Assembly (NCBI RefSeq): GCF_019402445.1
Contig: NZ_SRZM01000363.1
Span: 1 to 8,788 of the forward strand
Length of the DNA stretch: 8,788 nt
Direction of reading: 5' to 3'
DNA from: Brachyspira pilosicoli
GTDB taxonomy: Bacteria > Spirochaetota > Brachyspiria > Brachyspirales > Brachyspiraceae
Shown here: piece by piece, positions 1 to 6,096 of the stretch
Layout: every line of letters starts with the position of its first letter
Numbering within the stretch: position 1 is the first letter of the stretch
Notes under the pieces: model-generated
Databases searched by the model: none
What the model saw: only the letters and a program-made list of their open reading frames with translations
What the model was told of the DNA's origin: nothing
Position numbers and translations under genes: made by a program

Positions 1-264
1 AGGTTCTTGTAATAATATTTTTTTATTTTCAAATGAATTTAATATACAGTAAAAAGCCTCATACATACCATTAACAGATATAATATTATCCTTATCAATA
101 TTAAGATTATTCGCCATAGCTAAATCTAATTCTTTGGCACTATAATCTGGAAAAAGCCTAAAAGATTCTATATCAAAACTCTCAAGCTCTTTTATAATAT
201 TTTTTGAAGGTTTATATGGGTTTTCATTTTTATCTAAATAAATTTCTTTTCTTTCTTTTTTCAT
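1..264 (-). CDS. HisC-like PLP-dependent aminotransferase, N-terminal part (runs off the left edge)
   Basis: Only the first 88 codons are in the window; the frame is open to the edge. The start is ATG at 264, giving MKKERKEIYLDKNENPYKPS. The LDKNENPY-x-PS block near residues 10-20 is the characteristic N-terminal signature of histidinol-phosphate aminotransferase and its fold-type I relatives, where it helps form the substrate pocket. A later FPDY (about residues 38-41) and SVNGMYEA (about 65-72) match the usual RYPD and NGSDE blocks. The PLP-binding lysine and the rest of the large domain lie outside, so the substrate cannot be fixed: histidinol phosphate, an aromatic acid, or threonine phosphate (CobD-like) are all possible. 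No Shine-Dalgarno is visible before the ATG, but a promoter-like element sits directly upstream. The HD-domain gene ends 42 bases before it on the same strand. Confidence 0.8.
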   Translation of the reverse strand, partial: MKKERKEIYLDKNENPYKPSKNIIKELESFDIESFRLFPDYSAKELDLAMANNLNIDKDNIISVNGMYEAFYCILNSFENKKILLQEP

Positions 265-271
265 AACAATT

Positions 272-300
272 ATTATATATTAAAAGACATATAAAAACAA
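272..300 (-). promoter_or_regulatory. Candidate sigma-70-type promoter for the hisC-like gene
   Basis: On the minus strand TTGTTT (300-295) is followed after exactly 17 bases by a perfect TATAAT (277-272). Transcription would start within a base or two of the ATG at 264, making a leaderless or near-leaderless mRNA, in line with the lack of a Shine-Dalgarno. AT-rich DNA gives many chance matches, so this is tentative. Confidence 0.4.
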
Positions 301-306
301 ATTAGT

Positions 307-921
307 TTAATAAATATTAATATTTGGAAGTAGATTATATATTGAAGTAGAAATAGTATCTTCAAAATATTTTTTTATTTCAAATACTTTTTTCCATCTT
401 AATGCACTTTGCGGAAATGTACCATATCTCAAAGCCGCATCAACAAATCTCTTTTCTAATAAACAAAAACCATCAGGCAAAGCAAGACTATCGCATAATT
501 GAATAAGCAAATCATAATCATCATATTGAACATTTTCTAAAAACTCTTTAATAAAATTATAGTCTTCATCACTCATATCAAAAGCACCTATTGCACTATT
601 AATGTCTTTTATCATAAAAGCATGACTTATACATATTTGAGCCATCTTCTCCCAGCCATAATTGATGCAATATTTATACCCATCAATTAAATGCCTCTCA
701 GCACTTATGCCTGTATATCTGCCTATATCATGCAGTAAACCAAATATATACGCATTATCTTCATTGAGTTTTTTATCAGAAGGACTTTTTTTATTATATT
801 CACTTGATATAATCCTAGCAGCCTTTGCTACATATCTTGAATGATTAGCCCAAGGAGTTGGATTTAATTTGTAAGCCTTATTTAATTCATACTCGGCTCT
901 ATCTAAATCTAATATTTCCAT
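307..921 (-). CDS. HD-domain protein (putative metal-dependent phosphohydrolase)
   Basis: This 204-residue cytosolic protein has the HD superfamily metal-binding pattern: H27 (NHSRYVAKAA), the adjacent H64-D65 in GLLHDIGR, further histidines H77 and H100, and D144 in QLCDSLA. In this superfamily these residues hold one or two divalent metals and hydrolyse phosphate esters, often of nucleotides. There is no second domain and no export signal, so it is a stand-alone HD protein; the substrate cannot be predicted. The ATG at 921 lacks a clear Shine-Dalgarno (upstream bases are ACATTT), so initiation may be weak. It lies just after the floA terminator and 42 bases before the hisC-like gene. No convincing promoter of its own was seen, so partial read-through from floA is possible. 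Family assignment is firm; the function is not. Confidence 0.85.
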   Translation of the reverse strand: MEILDLDRAEYELNKAYKLNPTPWANHSRYVAKAARIISSEYNKKSPSDKKLNEDNAYIFGLLHDIGRYTGISAERHLIDGYKYCINYGWEKMAQICISHAFMIKDINSAIGAFDMSDEDYNFIKEFLENVQYDDYDLLIQLCDSLALPDGFCLLEKRFVDAALRYGTFPQSALRWKKVFEIKKYFEDTISTSIYNLLPNINIY

Positions 922-950
922 AAATGTTTTTATTAATTTAATAAATAAAA

Positions 951-978
951 AAGCGAGCTAAAAATTAATAGCCCGCTT
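951..978 (-). terminator. Rho-independent terminator after floA
   Basis: On the minus strand AAGCGGGCT (978-970) pairs with AGCTCGCTT (959-951) across a 10-base A/T loop. All nine positions pair if one G-U wobble is allowed; on the plus strand that position is an A-C mismatch, so the signal works for minus-strand transcripts. It is followed by a T-rich tract (TTTTATTTAT). It lies 18 bases past the floA stop codon. Confidence 0.85.
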
Positions 979-995
979 ATTTTATAAAAAATCAA

Positions 996-1997
996 TTATT
1001 TTGAATTTTTGCTTGTTGTATCCATTCCAGATATACTGTAACGCATTTCAGTATCAGCCATTACATTTTTCATGTTGTAATAATCTAATACTCCAATATT
1101 TCCTTTTTTCAAAGCTTCAGCAATAGCAAGCGGCAACTGACTTTCTGCCTCAACAACTTTAGCCTTCATCTCTTCAACTTGAGCTTTCATCTCCTGTTCA
1201 CGGGCAATAGCCATAACGCGTCTCTCTTCAGCTTTAGCCTGAGCAATTTTCTTATCAGCCTCAGCTTGGTCAATTTGTAAAACAGCACCAATATTGCTTC
1301 CAACGTCCACATCAGCAATATCTATAGAAAGTATCTCAAAAGCAGTACCAGAATCAAGCCCCTTAGCAGAAACAACCTGTGATATTCTATCAGGATTTTC
1401 TAATACCTCTTTGTGTGTAGCAGCACTACCAATAGTAGTAACAATACCCTCGCCTACCCTAGCAATGATAGTTTCTTCTCCAGCACCGCCAACAAGTCTG
1501 TTAATGTTTGTTCTAACAGTAACCCTAGCAGTAGCTTTTACCTGTATACCGTCTTTAGCAACAGCAGCAATTAATGGAGTAGCTATAACTCTAGGAGAAA
1601 CTGATGTTCTTATAGCATCAACTAAATCTCTACCAGCTAAGTCTATAGCAGCAGCTCTCTCAAAGCTTAAATCTAATGAAGCTTTATCAGCAGCAATCAA
1701 AGCATCAGCAACAGCAGTAGGGTTACCACCAGCTAAATAATGTGCCTCAAGTTCATTGCTGTTTATTTTTAATCCTGCCTTCCATAGCTTAATTTGATTC
1801 AATACTATTAAAGAAGGATTAACTCTCCTCAAACGCATAGTAAGTAAAGTAATTATACTAATTCTCACCCCAGAAAATAAAGCAGTAATCCATAAACCTA
1901 ATGGGAAAAATCTAAAGAAAATAATTAAAAATATTACTATAATTATTATTCCAACAAACATAGGTGCTATTCCAGCCCCCCAAAATAAATCAAACAT
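996..1997 (-). CDS. floA: Flotillin-like membrane scaffold protein FloA
   Basis: The product of about 333 residues is a full-length FloA (former UPF0365) homologue. FloA assembles into functional membrane microdomains that organise signalling and secretion complexes. Numbered from the first of two adjacent ATGs, a hydrophobic membrane hairpin covers about residues 11-55. The SPFH-like core follows, with [20 protein letters not shown] at 133-152 and [19 protein letters not shown] at 167-185. An alanine/glutamate-rich coiled coil runs from about 245 to 290 and ends in the [14 protein letters not shown] block and a conserved [10 protein letters not shown] segment. The ATGs are at 2000 and 1997. 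AAGGAG (2009-2004) leaves 3 bases before the first and 6 before the second, so 1997 is preferred. The stop of pyrH is about 33 bases upstream, so the two are probably co-transcribed. No NfeD-type partner, the frequent neighbour of floA, is visible. Confidence 0.96.
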   Translation of the reverse strand: MFDLFWGAGIAPMFVGIIIIVIFLIIFFRFFPLGLWITALFSGVRISIITLLTMRLRRVNPSLIVLNQIKLWKAGLKINSNELEAHYLAGGNPTAVADALIAADKASLDLSFERAAAIDLAGRDLVDAIRTSVSPRVIATPLIAAVAKDGIQVKATARVTVRTNINRLVGGAGEETIIARVGEGIVTTIGSAATHKEVLENPDRISQVVSAKGLDSGTAFEILSIDIADVDVGSNIGAVLQIDQAEADKKIAQAKAEERRVMAIAREQEMKAQVEEMKAKVVEAESQLPLAIAEALKKGNIGVLDYYNMKNVMADTEMRYSISGMDTTSKNSK

Positions 1998-2033
1998 CAT
2001 AATCTCCTTAATTTTTATTTTTTTCTCTATCTT

Positions 2034-2738
2034 TTAATTATGAACATAAGTTCCTATATTTTCGCCTTTAATAGCCTTTGTAATATTGCCCATTTTATTC
2101 ATGTTAAACACCCTAATAGGCATATTATTATCATTAGCCATAGCAAAAGCAGTCATATCCATAACGCGTAAGTTTTGATTAATAGCCTCTTTAAAAGTAA
2201 TATCATTATACATAACAGCATCTTTATTTGTTTTAGGGTCTTTATTGTAAACGCCATCAACATTAGTGCCCTTTAATACAATAGAAGCACCAATCTCTAA
2301 AGCTCTCAATATAGAAGTGCTGTCTGTAGTAAAGTAAGGATTAGATGTACCTCCTGCTATTATAAGCACATTACCTCTTTCTAATATACGAATAGCCTTA
2401 TCTCTTTCAAATCCCTCAATCATGCCTTCAATATTGAAAGCAGAAAGTATTTGTGTAGGAGTACCAGCAGCCATAAATCTGTCTTTCAAAGCAATGGCAT
2501 TCATTATAGTAGCAAGCATACCCATAGAATCCGCTGTAGCTCTCACCATACCTGTTTTGTTAGAAAGCTGCATTCCTCTAAATATGTTGCCTCCTCCCAC
2601 AACAACAGCTATTTGAGTATTGTTTCCAGCCTCTTTCATCTCCATAGCTATTCTGTCTACAACATTATTATCTATACCATAGTCCTTTTCGCCAAGCAAA
2701 GCTTCACCTGATATTTTAAGAAGCACAGTTTGTTTCAT
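2034..2738 (-). CDS. pyrH: Uridylate kinase (UMP kinase)
   Basis: The 234-residue protein is a complete bacterial UMP kinase of the amino acid kinase family: ATP + UMP gives ADP + UDP, in pyrimidine nucleotide synthesis in the cytosol. Visible signatures are LLKISGEAL (6-14) for phosphate binding, VVGGGNIFRG (46-55), the ADSMGMLAT segment (69-77) with UMP-contacting residues, IAGGTSNPYFTTDS (127-140), GTNVDGVYNKDP (157-168) and RVMDMTAFAMA (191-201) followed by the family's PIRVFNM. Ser132 stands where a Gly is usual in the GTGNPFFTTD block, a mild substitution. The ATG at 2738 is preceded by AAAGGAAA. A near-consensus promoter lies 40-65 bases upstream and floA follows after 33 bases. In many bacteria pyrH sits with rpsB, tsf and frr; here it does not. 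In characterised bacterial enzymes UTP inhibits and GTP often activates; nothing here tests that. Confidence 0.97.
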   Translation of the reverse strand: MKQTVLLKISGEALLGEKDYGIDNNVVDRIAMEMKEAGNNTQIAVVVGGGNIFRGMQLSNKTGMVRATADSMGMLATIMNAIALKDRFMAAGTPTQILSAFNIEGMIEGFERDKAIRILERGNVLIIAGGTSNPYFTTDSTSILRALEIGASIVLKGTNVDGVYNKDPKTNKDAVMYNDITFKEAINQNLRVMDMTAFAMANDNNMPIRVFNMNKMGNITKAIKGENIGTYVHN

Positions 2739-2775
2739 AAAACAATTTTCCTTTTTTTGTAATTAAATTTATATG

Positions 2776-2804
2776 ATTATACTTTATTTTTTTTCTATTA
2801 TCAA
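2776..2804 (-). promoter_or_regulatory. Promoter of pyrH-floA
   Basis: TTGATA (2804-2799) and a perfect TATAAT (2781-2776) are separated by exactly 17 bases on the minus strand. The predicted start near 2769 gives a leader of about 30 bases that holds the AAAGGAAA ribosome binding site. It is the best promoter match in the window and lies between the upstream terminator and pyrH. Confidence 0.75.
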
Positions 2805-2874
2805 GCAAAAAAGTTATTATAATTTATTTATGAGTATACATTTTAATATTTATTTGAAATTATATTTTAAACAT

Positions 2875-2911
2875 AAAAAAGTGCCTGAAATATAATATCA
2901 GACACTTTTTT
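2875..2911 (-). terminator. Rho-independent terminator after the lipoprotein gene
   Basis: An arm at 2881-2888 (GTGCCTGA on plus) pairs with 2898-2905 (TCAGACAC). The stem is extended by six A-T pairs (2875-2880 with 2906-2911) around a 9-base loop. The single non-Watson-Crick position is a U-G wobble in minus-strand RNA and A-C on plus, so it fits minus-strand use. Six T follow the GC part. It lies 17 bases past the lipoprotein stop and separates that gene from the pyrH promoter. Confidence 0.85.
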
Positions 2912-2928
2912 AATAAACTAATTAACTA

Positions 2929-3303
2929 TTATTTTTTAACAATATTAAAAGTACTAGCTTCTTGTCCTGATGATTTTACAGTACCAGTTTTATCATCAGT
3001 AAATGTAAAAGTAACTTCATCTGTTTGACCATTTTCTGAAAAAGCAGCTTTAAATGTAGTATCATTTTCTTTTACAACATCAGTTCCGTTTACAGTTGCT
3101 ACCACTGTTGTTCCATTTAAAGCATCAATACTTCCGTCTTGTTTTATTTCATATACAGGATTAGCATCTATACCTTCTTGATACCATTTTCCTACATATT
3201 GAGAATCTTTTAAAGGTGCTACTGGGTCTGTAGTTTTATTGTTACAAGACATTGCAAAAAAGATTAATAATAATGAAAAGATAGTTAATAATTTTTTGTT
3301 CAT
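2929..3303 (-). CDS. Small putative lipoprotein of unknown function
   Basis: The 124-residue precursor begins MNKKLLTIFSLLLIFFAMSC. It has a basic N-terminus, a hydrophobic core and Cys20 in a relaxed AMS-C lipobox of the kind spirochaetes tolerate, so it is probably lipid-anchored in the envelope. The mature part of about 105 residues opens with a polar Asn/Thr/Lys linker. It then has a GKW motif (GKWYQ) and alternating beta-strand-like stretches rich in Thr, Val and Asp, which looks like a small beta barrel or lipocalin-like fold, though I cannot assign a family. The start at 3303 is chosen because AAGGAG (3318-3313) lies 9 bases upstream and the signal peptide starts there; a longer frame to 3375 would bury the signal. 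It has its own extended -10 promoter and a terminator 17 bases downstream, so it is probably transcribed alone. Confidence 0.85.
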   Translation of the reverse strand: MNKKLLTIFSLLLIFFAMSCNNKTTDPVAPLKDSQYVGKWYQEGIDANPVYEIKQDGSIDALNGTTVVATVNGTDVVKENDTTFKAAFSENGQTDEVTFTFTDDKTGTVKSSGQEASTFNIVKK

Positions 3304-3312
3304 AATATAATT

Positions 3313-3318
3313 CTCCTT
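3313..3318 (-). promoter_or_regulatory. Ribosome binding site fixing the lipoprotein start
   Basis: AAGGAG on the minus strand lies 9 bases before the ATG at 3303. It supports that start over the more upstream in-frame ATG at 3375. Confidence 0.85.
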
Positions 3319-3354
3319 ATAAAAAATATTAATATAATTGAAAATTTTCGAGGT

Positions 3355-3363
3355 ATTATAACA
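3355..3363 (-). promoter_or_regulatory. Extended -10 promoter of the lipoprotein gene
   Basis: The minus strand reads TGT directly before a perfect TATAAT (3360-3355), an extended -10 (TGnTATAAT). The -35 region (TTTAAT at 17 bases) is weak, as is usual for extended -10 promoters. A start near 3348 would leave a leader of about 45 bases containing the AAGGAG. Confidence 0.6.
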
Positions 3364-3428
3364 TATTAATATCAAAAATTAAAGAAAAAATATGAAAAAA
3401 TTATATTTAATAGTAAAAAATATTTATT

Positions 3429-3743
3429 CTATAATTCAGGAGCATGGTCGCCCTTATATTCTCCGTCTGGGTGTTTGGTGCATTTTAATGAGGTTAAAAG
3501 CCTTATAGTTTTATACTGATAGCCGCAATATTTACAAGTGTACATCTCTTTTTCTGTGCCTTCATAAAGCTTATGCCTATTTAAATAAGGTCCTTCCAAA
3601 GCTTTTTCGCATCTTTGTGATAATAGTTCATTTAAATTTTTAAAAGTTAAACCGCATCTTTCACAGTAGAGAGTCTGCTTATTTCTAGACATAGATAAAA
3701 TAAAAAAAATAGATAATATAAATAATAATAATTTTACTCTCAT
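3429..3743 (-). CDS. Exported tandem Cys/His zinc-ribbon-like repeat protein
   Basis: The 104-residue product has a hydrophobic N-terminus (about residues 2-18, VKLLLFILSIFFILSM) typical of a signal peptide or membrane anchor. Two copies of one module follow. Copy one has C27, C30, C45 and H57; copy two has C70, C73, C88 and H100. Both fit C-x2-C-x14-C-x11-H exactly, and both have a Gly after the second Cys and an aromatic before the first. This is a clear internal duplication, and each copy could bind one zinc. I recognise the general CxxCG pattern from small bacterial proteins but know no assigned function. The ATG at 3743 has no clear Shine-Dalgarno but lies 3 bases after the preceding gene's stop, which suggests translational coupling. 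An internal ATG at 3692 would remove the signal; it lacks a ribosome binding site and was not chosen. No obvious terminator follows. Confidence 0.8.
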   Translation of the reverse strand: MRVKLLLFILSIFFILSMSRNKQTLYCERCGLTFKNLNELLSQRCEKALEGPYLNRHKLYEGTEKEMYTCKYCGYQYKTIRLLTSLKCTKHPDGEYKGDHAPEL

Positions 3744-3746
3744 AAA

Positions 3747-4028
3747 TTATTCTGATAAAATATCTTTATATTTAGAATCCTTAAACTCAATACAAGGCTT
3801 TGAGCTTAGCATATGTATAGCAGTTATAAGTGAATAGCTAATCCAAGCTTTTTTTTCATCTGGCTTAGATGAAGAGGATTCATTTTTTTTAAGAAGCTCA
3901 TTTAATGACTTTGCTATATCATCAATATGTTCTTCAAAAAACTCCTCGCACTCATCACAAGTGTCCATTGTAGCCTGTCCTGCAACATCATCTATTTTCT
4001 TGCCGCACCATACACAATTAACTGCCAT
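3747..4028 (-). CDS. Small C4 zinc-ribbon protein of unknown function
   Basis: The 93-residue protein has no signal peptide and is predicted cytosolic. Four cysteines near the N-terminus form C5-x2-C8-x15-C24-x2-C27 (CVWC and CDEC), a zinc ribbon or treble-clef arrangement. An acidic helical region follows (EEFFEEHIDDIAKSLNELL), then a Ser/Lys-rich linker and a C-terminal segment that looks helical with one more Cys. The ATG at 4028 is preferred: AGGAG (4043-4039) is 10 bases upstream. A GTG at 4037, which would add MCI, is only 1 base from that site. The gene begins 16 bases after the propeller stop and ends 3 bases before the next zinc-repeat gene, so it is inside the operon. A zinc-dependent protein or nucleic-acid contact is plausible, but no partner can be named. 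Confidence 0.8.
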   Translation of the reverse strand: MAVNCVWCGKKIDDVAGQATMDTCDECEEFFEEHIDDIAKSLNELLKKNESSSSKPDEKKAWISYSLITAIHMLSSKPCIEFKDSKYKDILSE

Positions 4029-4038
4029 TATACACACA

Positions 4039-4043
4039 CTCCT
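4039..4043 (-). promoter_or_regulatory. Ribosome binding site deciding the C4 zinc-ribbon start
   Basis: AGGAG lies 10 bases before the ATG at 4028 and only 1 base before the alternative GTG at 4037, so it favours the ATG. Confidence 0.7.
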
Positions 4044-4044
4044 A

Positions 4045-6096
4045 TTATATTAAGAAAGAATAATATTTAACATTACCCTCAACGTCCATAGCCTCTATAG
4101 TAATAGATGATATATTTTCATCTTCTATAGTAATAGTAAAACTCTCATTCATAGAATCTAATATTCTATCATCTGGAACTATATATAACCATTCATTGTT
4201 AATAGTAGAATATCTTACTGTTTTTAAGAATGATAATTTATCAGATAATTTAAATGTAATTTTTCTGATATTTCCTTCAGAAACAGATTTAAAATCAAGC
4301 AACTCTGGAGCTTCATTATCATATTTTACATTAAATACCTCAAGAGATTTTGTTTTAATATCTCCCACAGGATTATCATATTTATCGCTTGCAGTTATTC
4401 TAAAATCATAAATACCAGAAGGAAGCAAATAAGACTTAAACTTATAATATTGATTTTCTATATTGTCAGCAATAAGCTTATAATTTTGCTCGCCTTTTAA
4501 TCTATATTCCAAAGTATATGTTAGTTTATCTCCGTTAGGGTCAGTTCCCTTCCAATATACCATAGCTTCCTGTTCTTCTAACTGAGGAGTTTTATTTTCA
4601 GCAGAATCATTTTGCTGTCTGTAATATGTAGCCAAACCTCCATTAATAACATCAGGAGCTAAATTATTTTCTACATAAGTAAAATCCATAGAACTTAATA
4701 CAGGGCTTATCTCTGGATTTGTAGTTTTCATTGTAACTTTGTATTGTAAAAATCTTCCGTCAGGAGCTTCTATTTTACCGTTATTGTTTACAACAGGTTT
4801 AAACTCGCTCCAAGTTTCATCAACTCTAGCAACATTTCCGCTTCTCATCTCTATAGTAACGCTTGAACCCTCTGGTGTAGTAGTTACAGCATTTAAACTT
4901 CCAAATTTGCTAAGCACTCTCAAATCTAATGTATCGCTTGTAAAAGTGCCTTCTGTTGGATATTCATTGTCCATTTTATATATTTCACCAGTTTTTGATA
5001 TTGCAAAATAAAGTCCATTATCTGTAGCAGCAAAAGTGGATAATATCTTGTTTCTTAAGCCGCCTATATATGATAATAAACCGTCATCTCCATTTATTCT
5101 ATAAACATCAGCAGAGTCGCCTGTAACAAAATATATATTATTGTTGTTGTCGCTGCTTAAAGCAAATACTAATGTTTGATTTAAGAAGAAAAGTCTTTGA
5201 ACTGTGCCGTTTGTATCTGCTTTGTATAGAGAGTTTCTAAACTCTTTATCGCTGTCTTCTACTGTTTTACCACTGTCTATTATAGAAGGAAGTATTAAAT
5301 ATGAAGGCTCTCTTGTGGCTGTACCAAAATATAAATTACCTATATTATCCATAGTGATAGCATATACTTCATTTTGTGCTGTATCATAAAGCACATTATA
5401 TGAAGGGTTTTCAACATTTGTAGATAAATCAATATATAATACTAAGCCCCTTCCAGCAGTGCCTACATATAATTTATTTTGCTTTTTATCATAATATAAT
5501 GACATAGCATGCTGTTCTTCTGTTTTCAATATTTCAGTAATCTTTCCGTCAGAAGATACTTTTAATACTCTTGCATTGTTGCCGCCTGCAGCTAAATATA
5601 AATTGCCATTAGCATCAAACTTCATATCCCATATATAAGTATCATCAACATCTTTAGACCAAATCTCTTTTCCGTTACTGTCATATTTCATAATTTTAGC
5701 ATAAGGTCCAACTGCCGCATAAACATTACCAGCATCATCTGTAATTACAGCAGTAAAAGCATTGTCATTATCAGATTTTATAAAAAGGCTGAAATTAGTT
5801 TCATTAGCCCTTTTTTTATATAACTCAGCACCATTTCCGCTTATAGCAGCATACATGCTTCCGTCTTTAGCAGGATAGATTTTCCATATATATTTGCCGT
5901 CTATAGAACTTTCTTTCTCTATTAGAGGAGCTAAACTCAAAGAACCTTGCTCTGTAAGCATTATTCCATTGTAAAGTCCATTATCATAAAAACCTTTTTT
6001 TGTGCTTGCATAACTTCTTGTTACAACAGCAAAAACATTGGAAGATGATAATATTAGTATAGTTTGCAGTATAAAAATTATCTTAGCGATTTTCAT
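4045..6096 (-). CDS. Secreted beta-propeller protein with C-terminal beta-sandwich and FN3-like domains
   Basis: The 683-residue protein starts with a signal peptide (MKIAKIIFILQTILILSSSNVFA, likely cleaved after residue 23), so it acts outside the cytoplasm. From about residue 65 to 380 it has repeated propeller blades of the form DxxGNxYxA followed by a strand: DDAGNVYAAVG, DANGNLYLAAGG, NKLYVGTAGRG, DNIGNLYFGTA, NNNNIYFVTGD and DNGLYFAISKTG. Residues about 385-475 look like a beta-sandwich module (LDLRVLSKFGSL, MRSGN, ETWSEF, GRFLQYKV). Residues about 510-590 look FN3/cadherin-like (WKGTDPNGDKLTYTLEYR through SGIYDFRITASDKYDNP), and a last beta-rich domain ends the protein. No catalytic motif is visible; a binding or scaffold role is likeliest. 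The ATG at 6096 overlaps the upstream peptidase gene by 14 bases, which implies coupling. A TTG at 6114 was rejected because the ribosome binding site lies downstream of it. Confidence 0.85.
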   Translation of the reverse strand: MKIAKIIFILQTILILSSSNVFAVVTRSYASTKKGFYDNGLYNGIMLTEQGSLSLAPLIEKESSIDGKYIWKIYPAKDGSMYAAISGNGAELYKKRANETNFSLFIKSDNDNAFTAVITDDAGNVYAAVGPYAKIMKYDSNGKEIWSKDVDDTYIWDMKFDANGNLYLAAGGNNARVLKVSSDGKITEILKTEEQHAMSLYYDKKQNKLYVGTAGRGLVLYIDLSTNVENPSYNVLYDTAQNEVYAITMDNIGNLYFGTATREPSYLILPSIIDSGKTVEDSDKEFRNSLYKADTNGTVQRLFFLNQTLVFALSSDNNNNIYFVTGDSADVYRINGDDGLLSYIGGLRNKILSTFAATDNGLYFAISKTGEIYKMDNEYPTEGTFTSDTLDLRVLSKFGSLNAVTTTPEGSSVTIEMRSGNVARVDETWSEFKPVVNNNGKIEAPDGRFLQYKVTMKTTNPEISPVLSSMDFTYVENNLAPDVINGGLATYYRQQNDSAENKTPQLEEQEAMVYWKGTDPNGDKLTYTLEYRLKGEQNYKLIADNIENQYYKFKSYLLPSGIYDFRITASDKYDNPVGDIKTKSLEVFNVKYDNEAPELLDFKSVSEGNIRKITFKLSDKLSFLKTVRYSTINNEWLYIVPDDRILDSMNESFTITIEDENISSITIEAMDVEGNVKYYSFLI

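Noticed and set aside
1294..1740. 148-codon open frame on the plus strand
   Set aside because: It lies entirely antisense to floA, has no ribosome binding site, and its composition reflects the reverse complement of Ala/Val-rich codons.
3304..3375. N-terminal extension of the lipoprotein to an ATG at 3375
   Set aside because: It would place 24 residues before a clear lipoprotein signal peptide, overlaps the predicted promoter and transcript start, and lacks a ribosome binding site, whereas AAGGAG precedes 3303.
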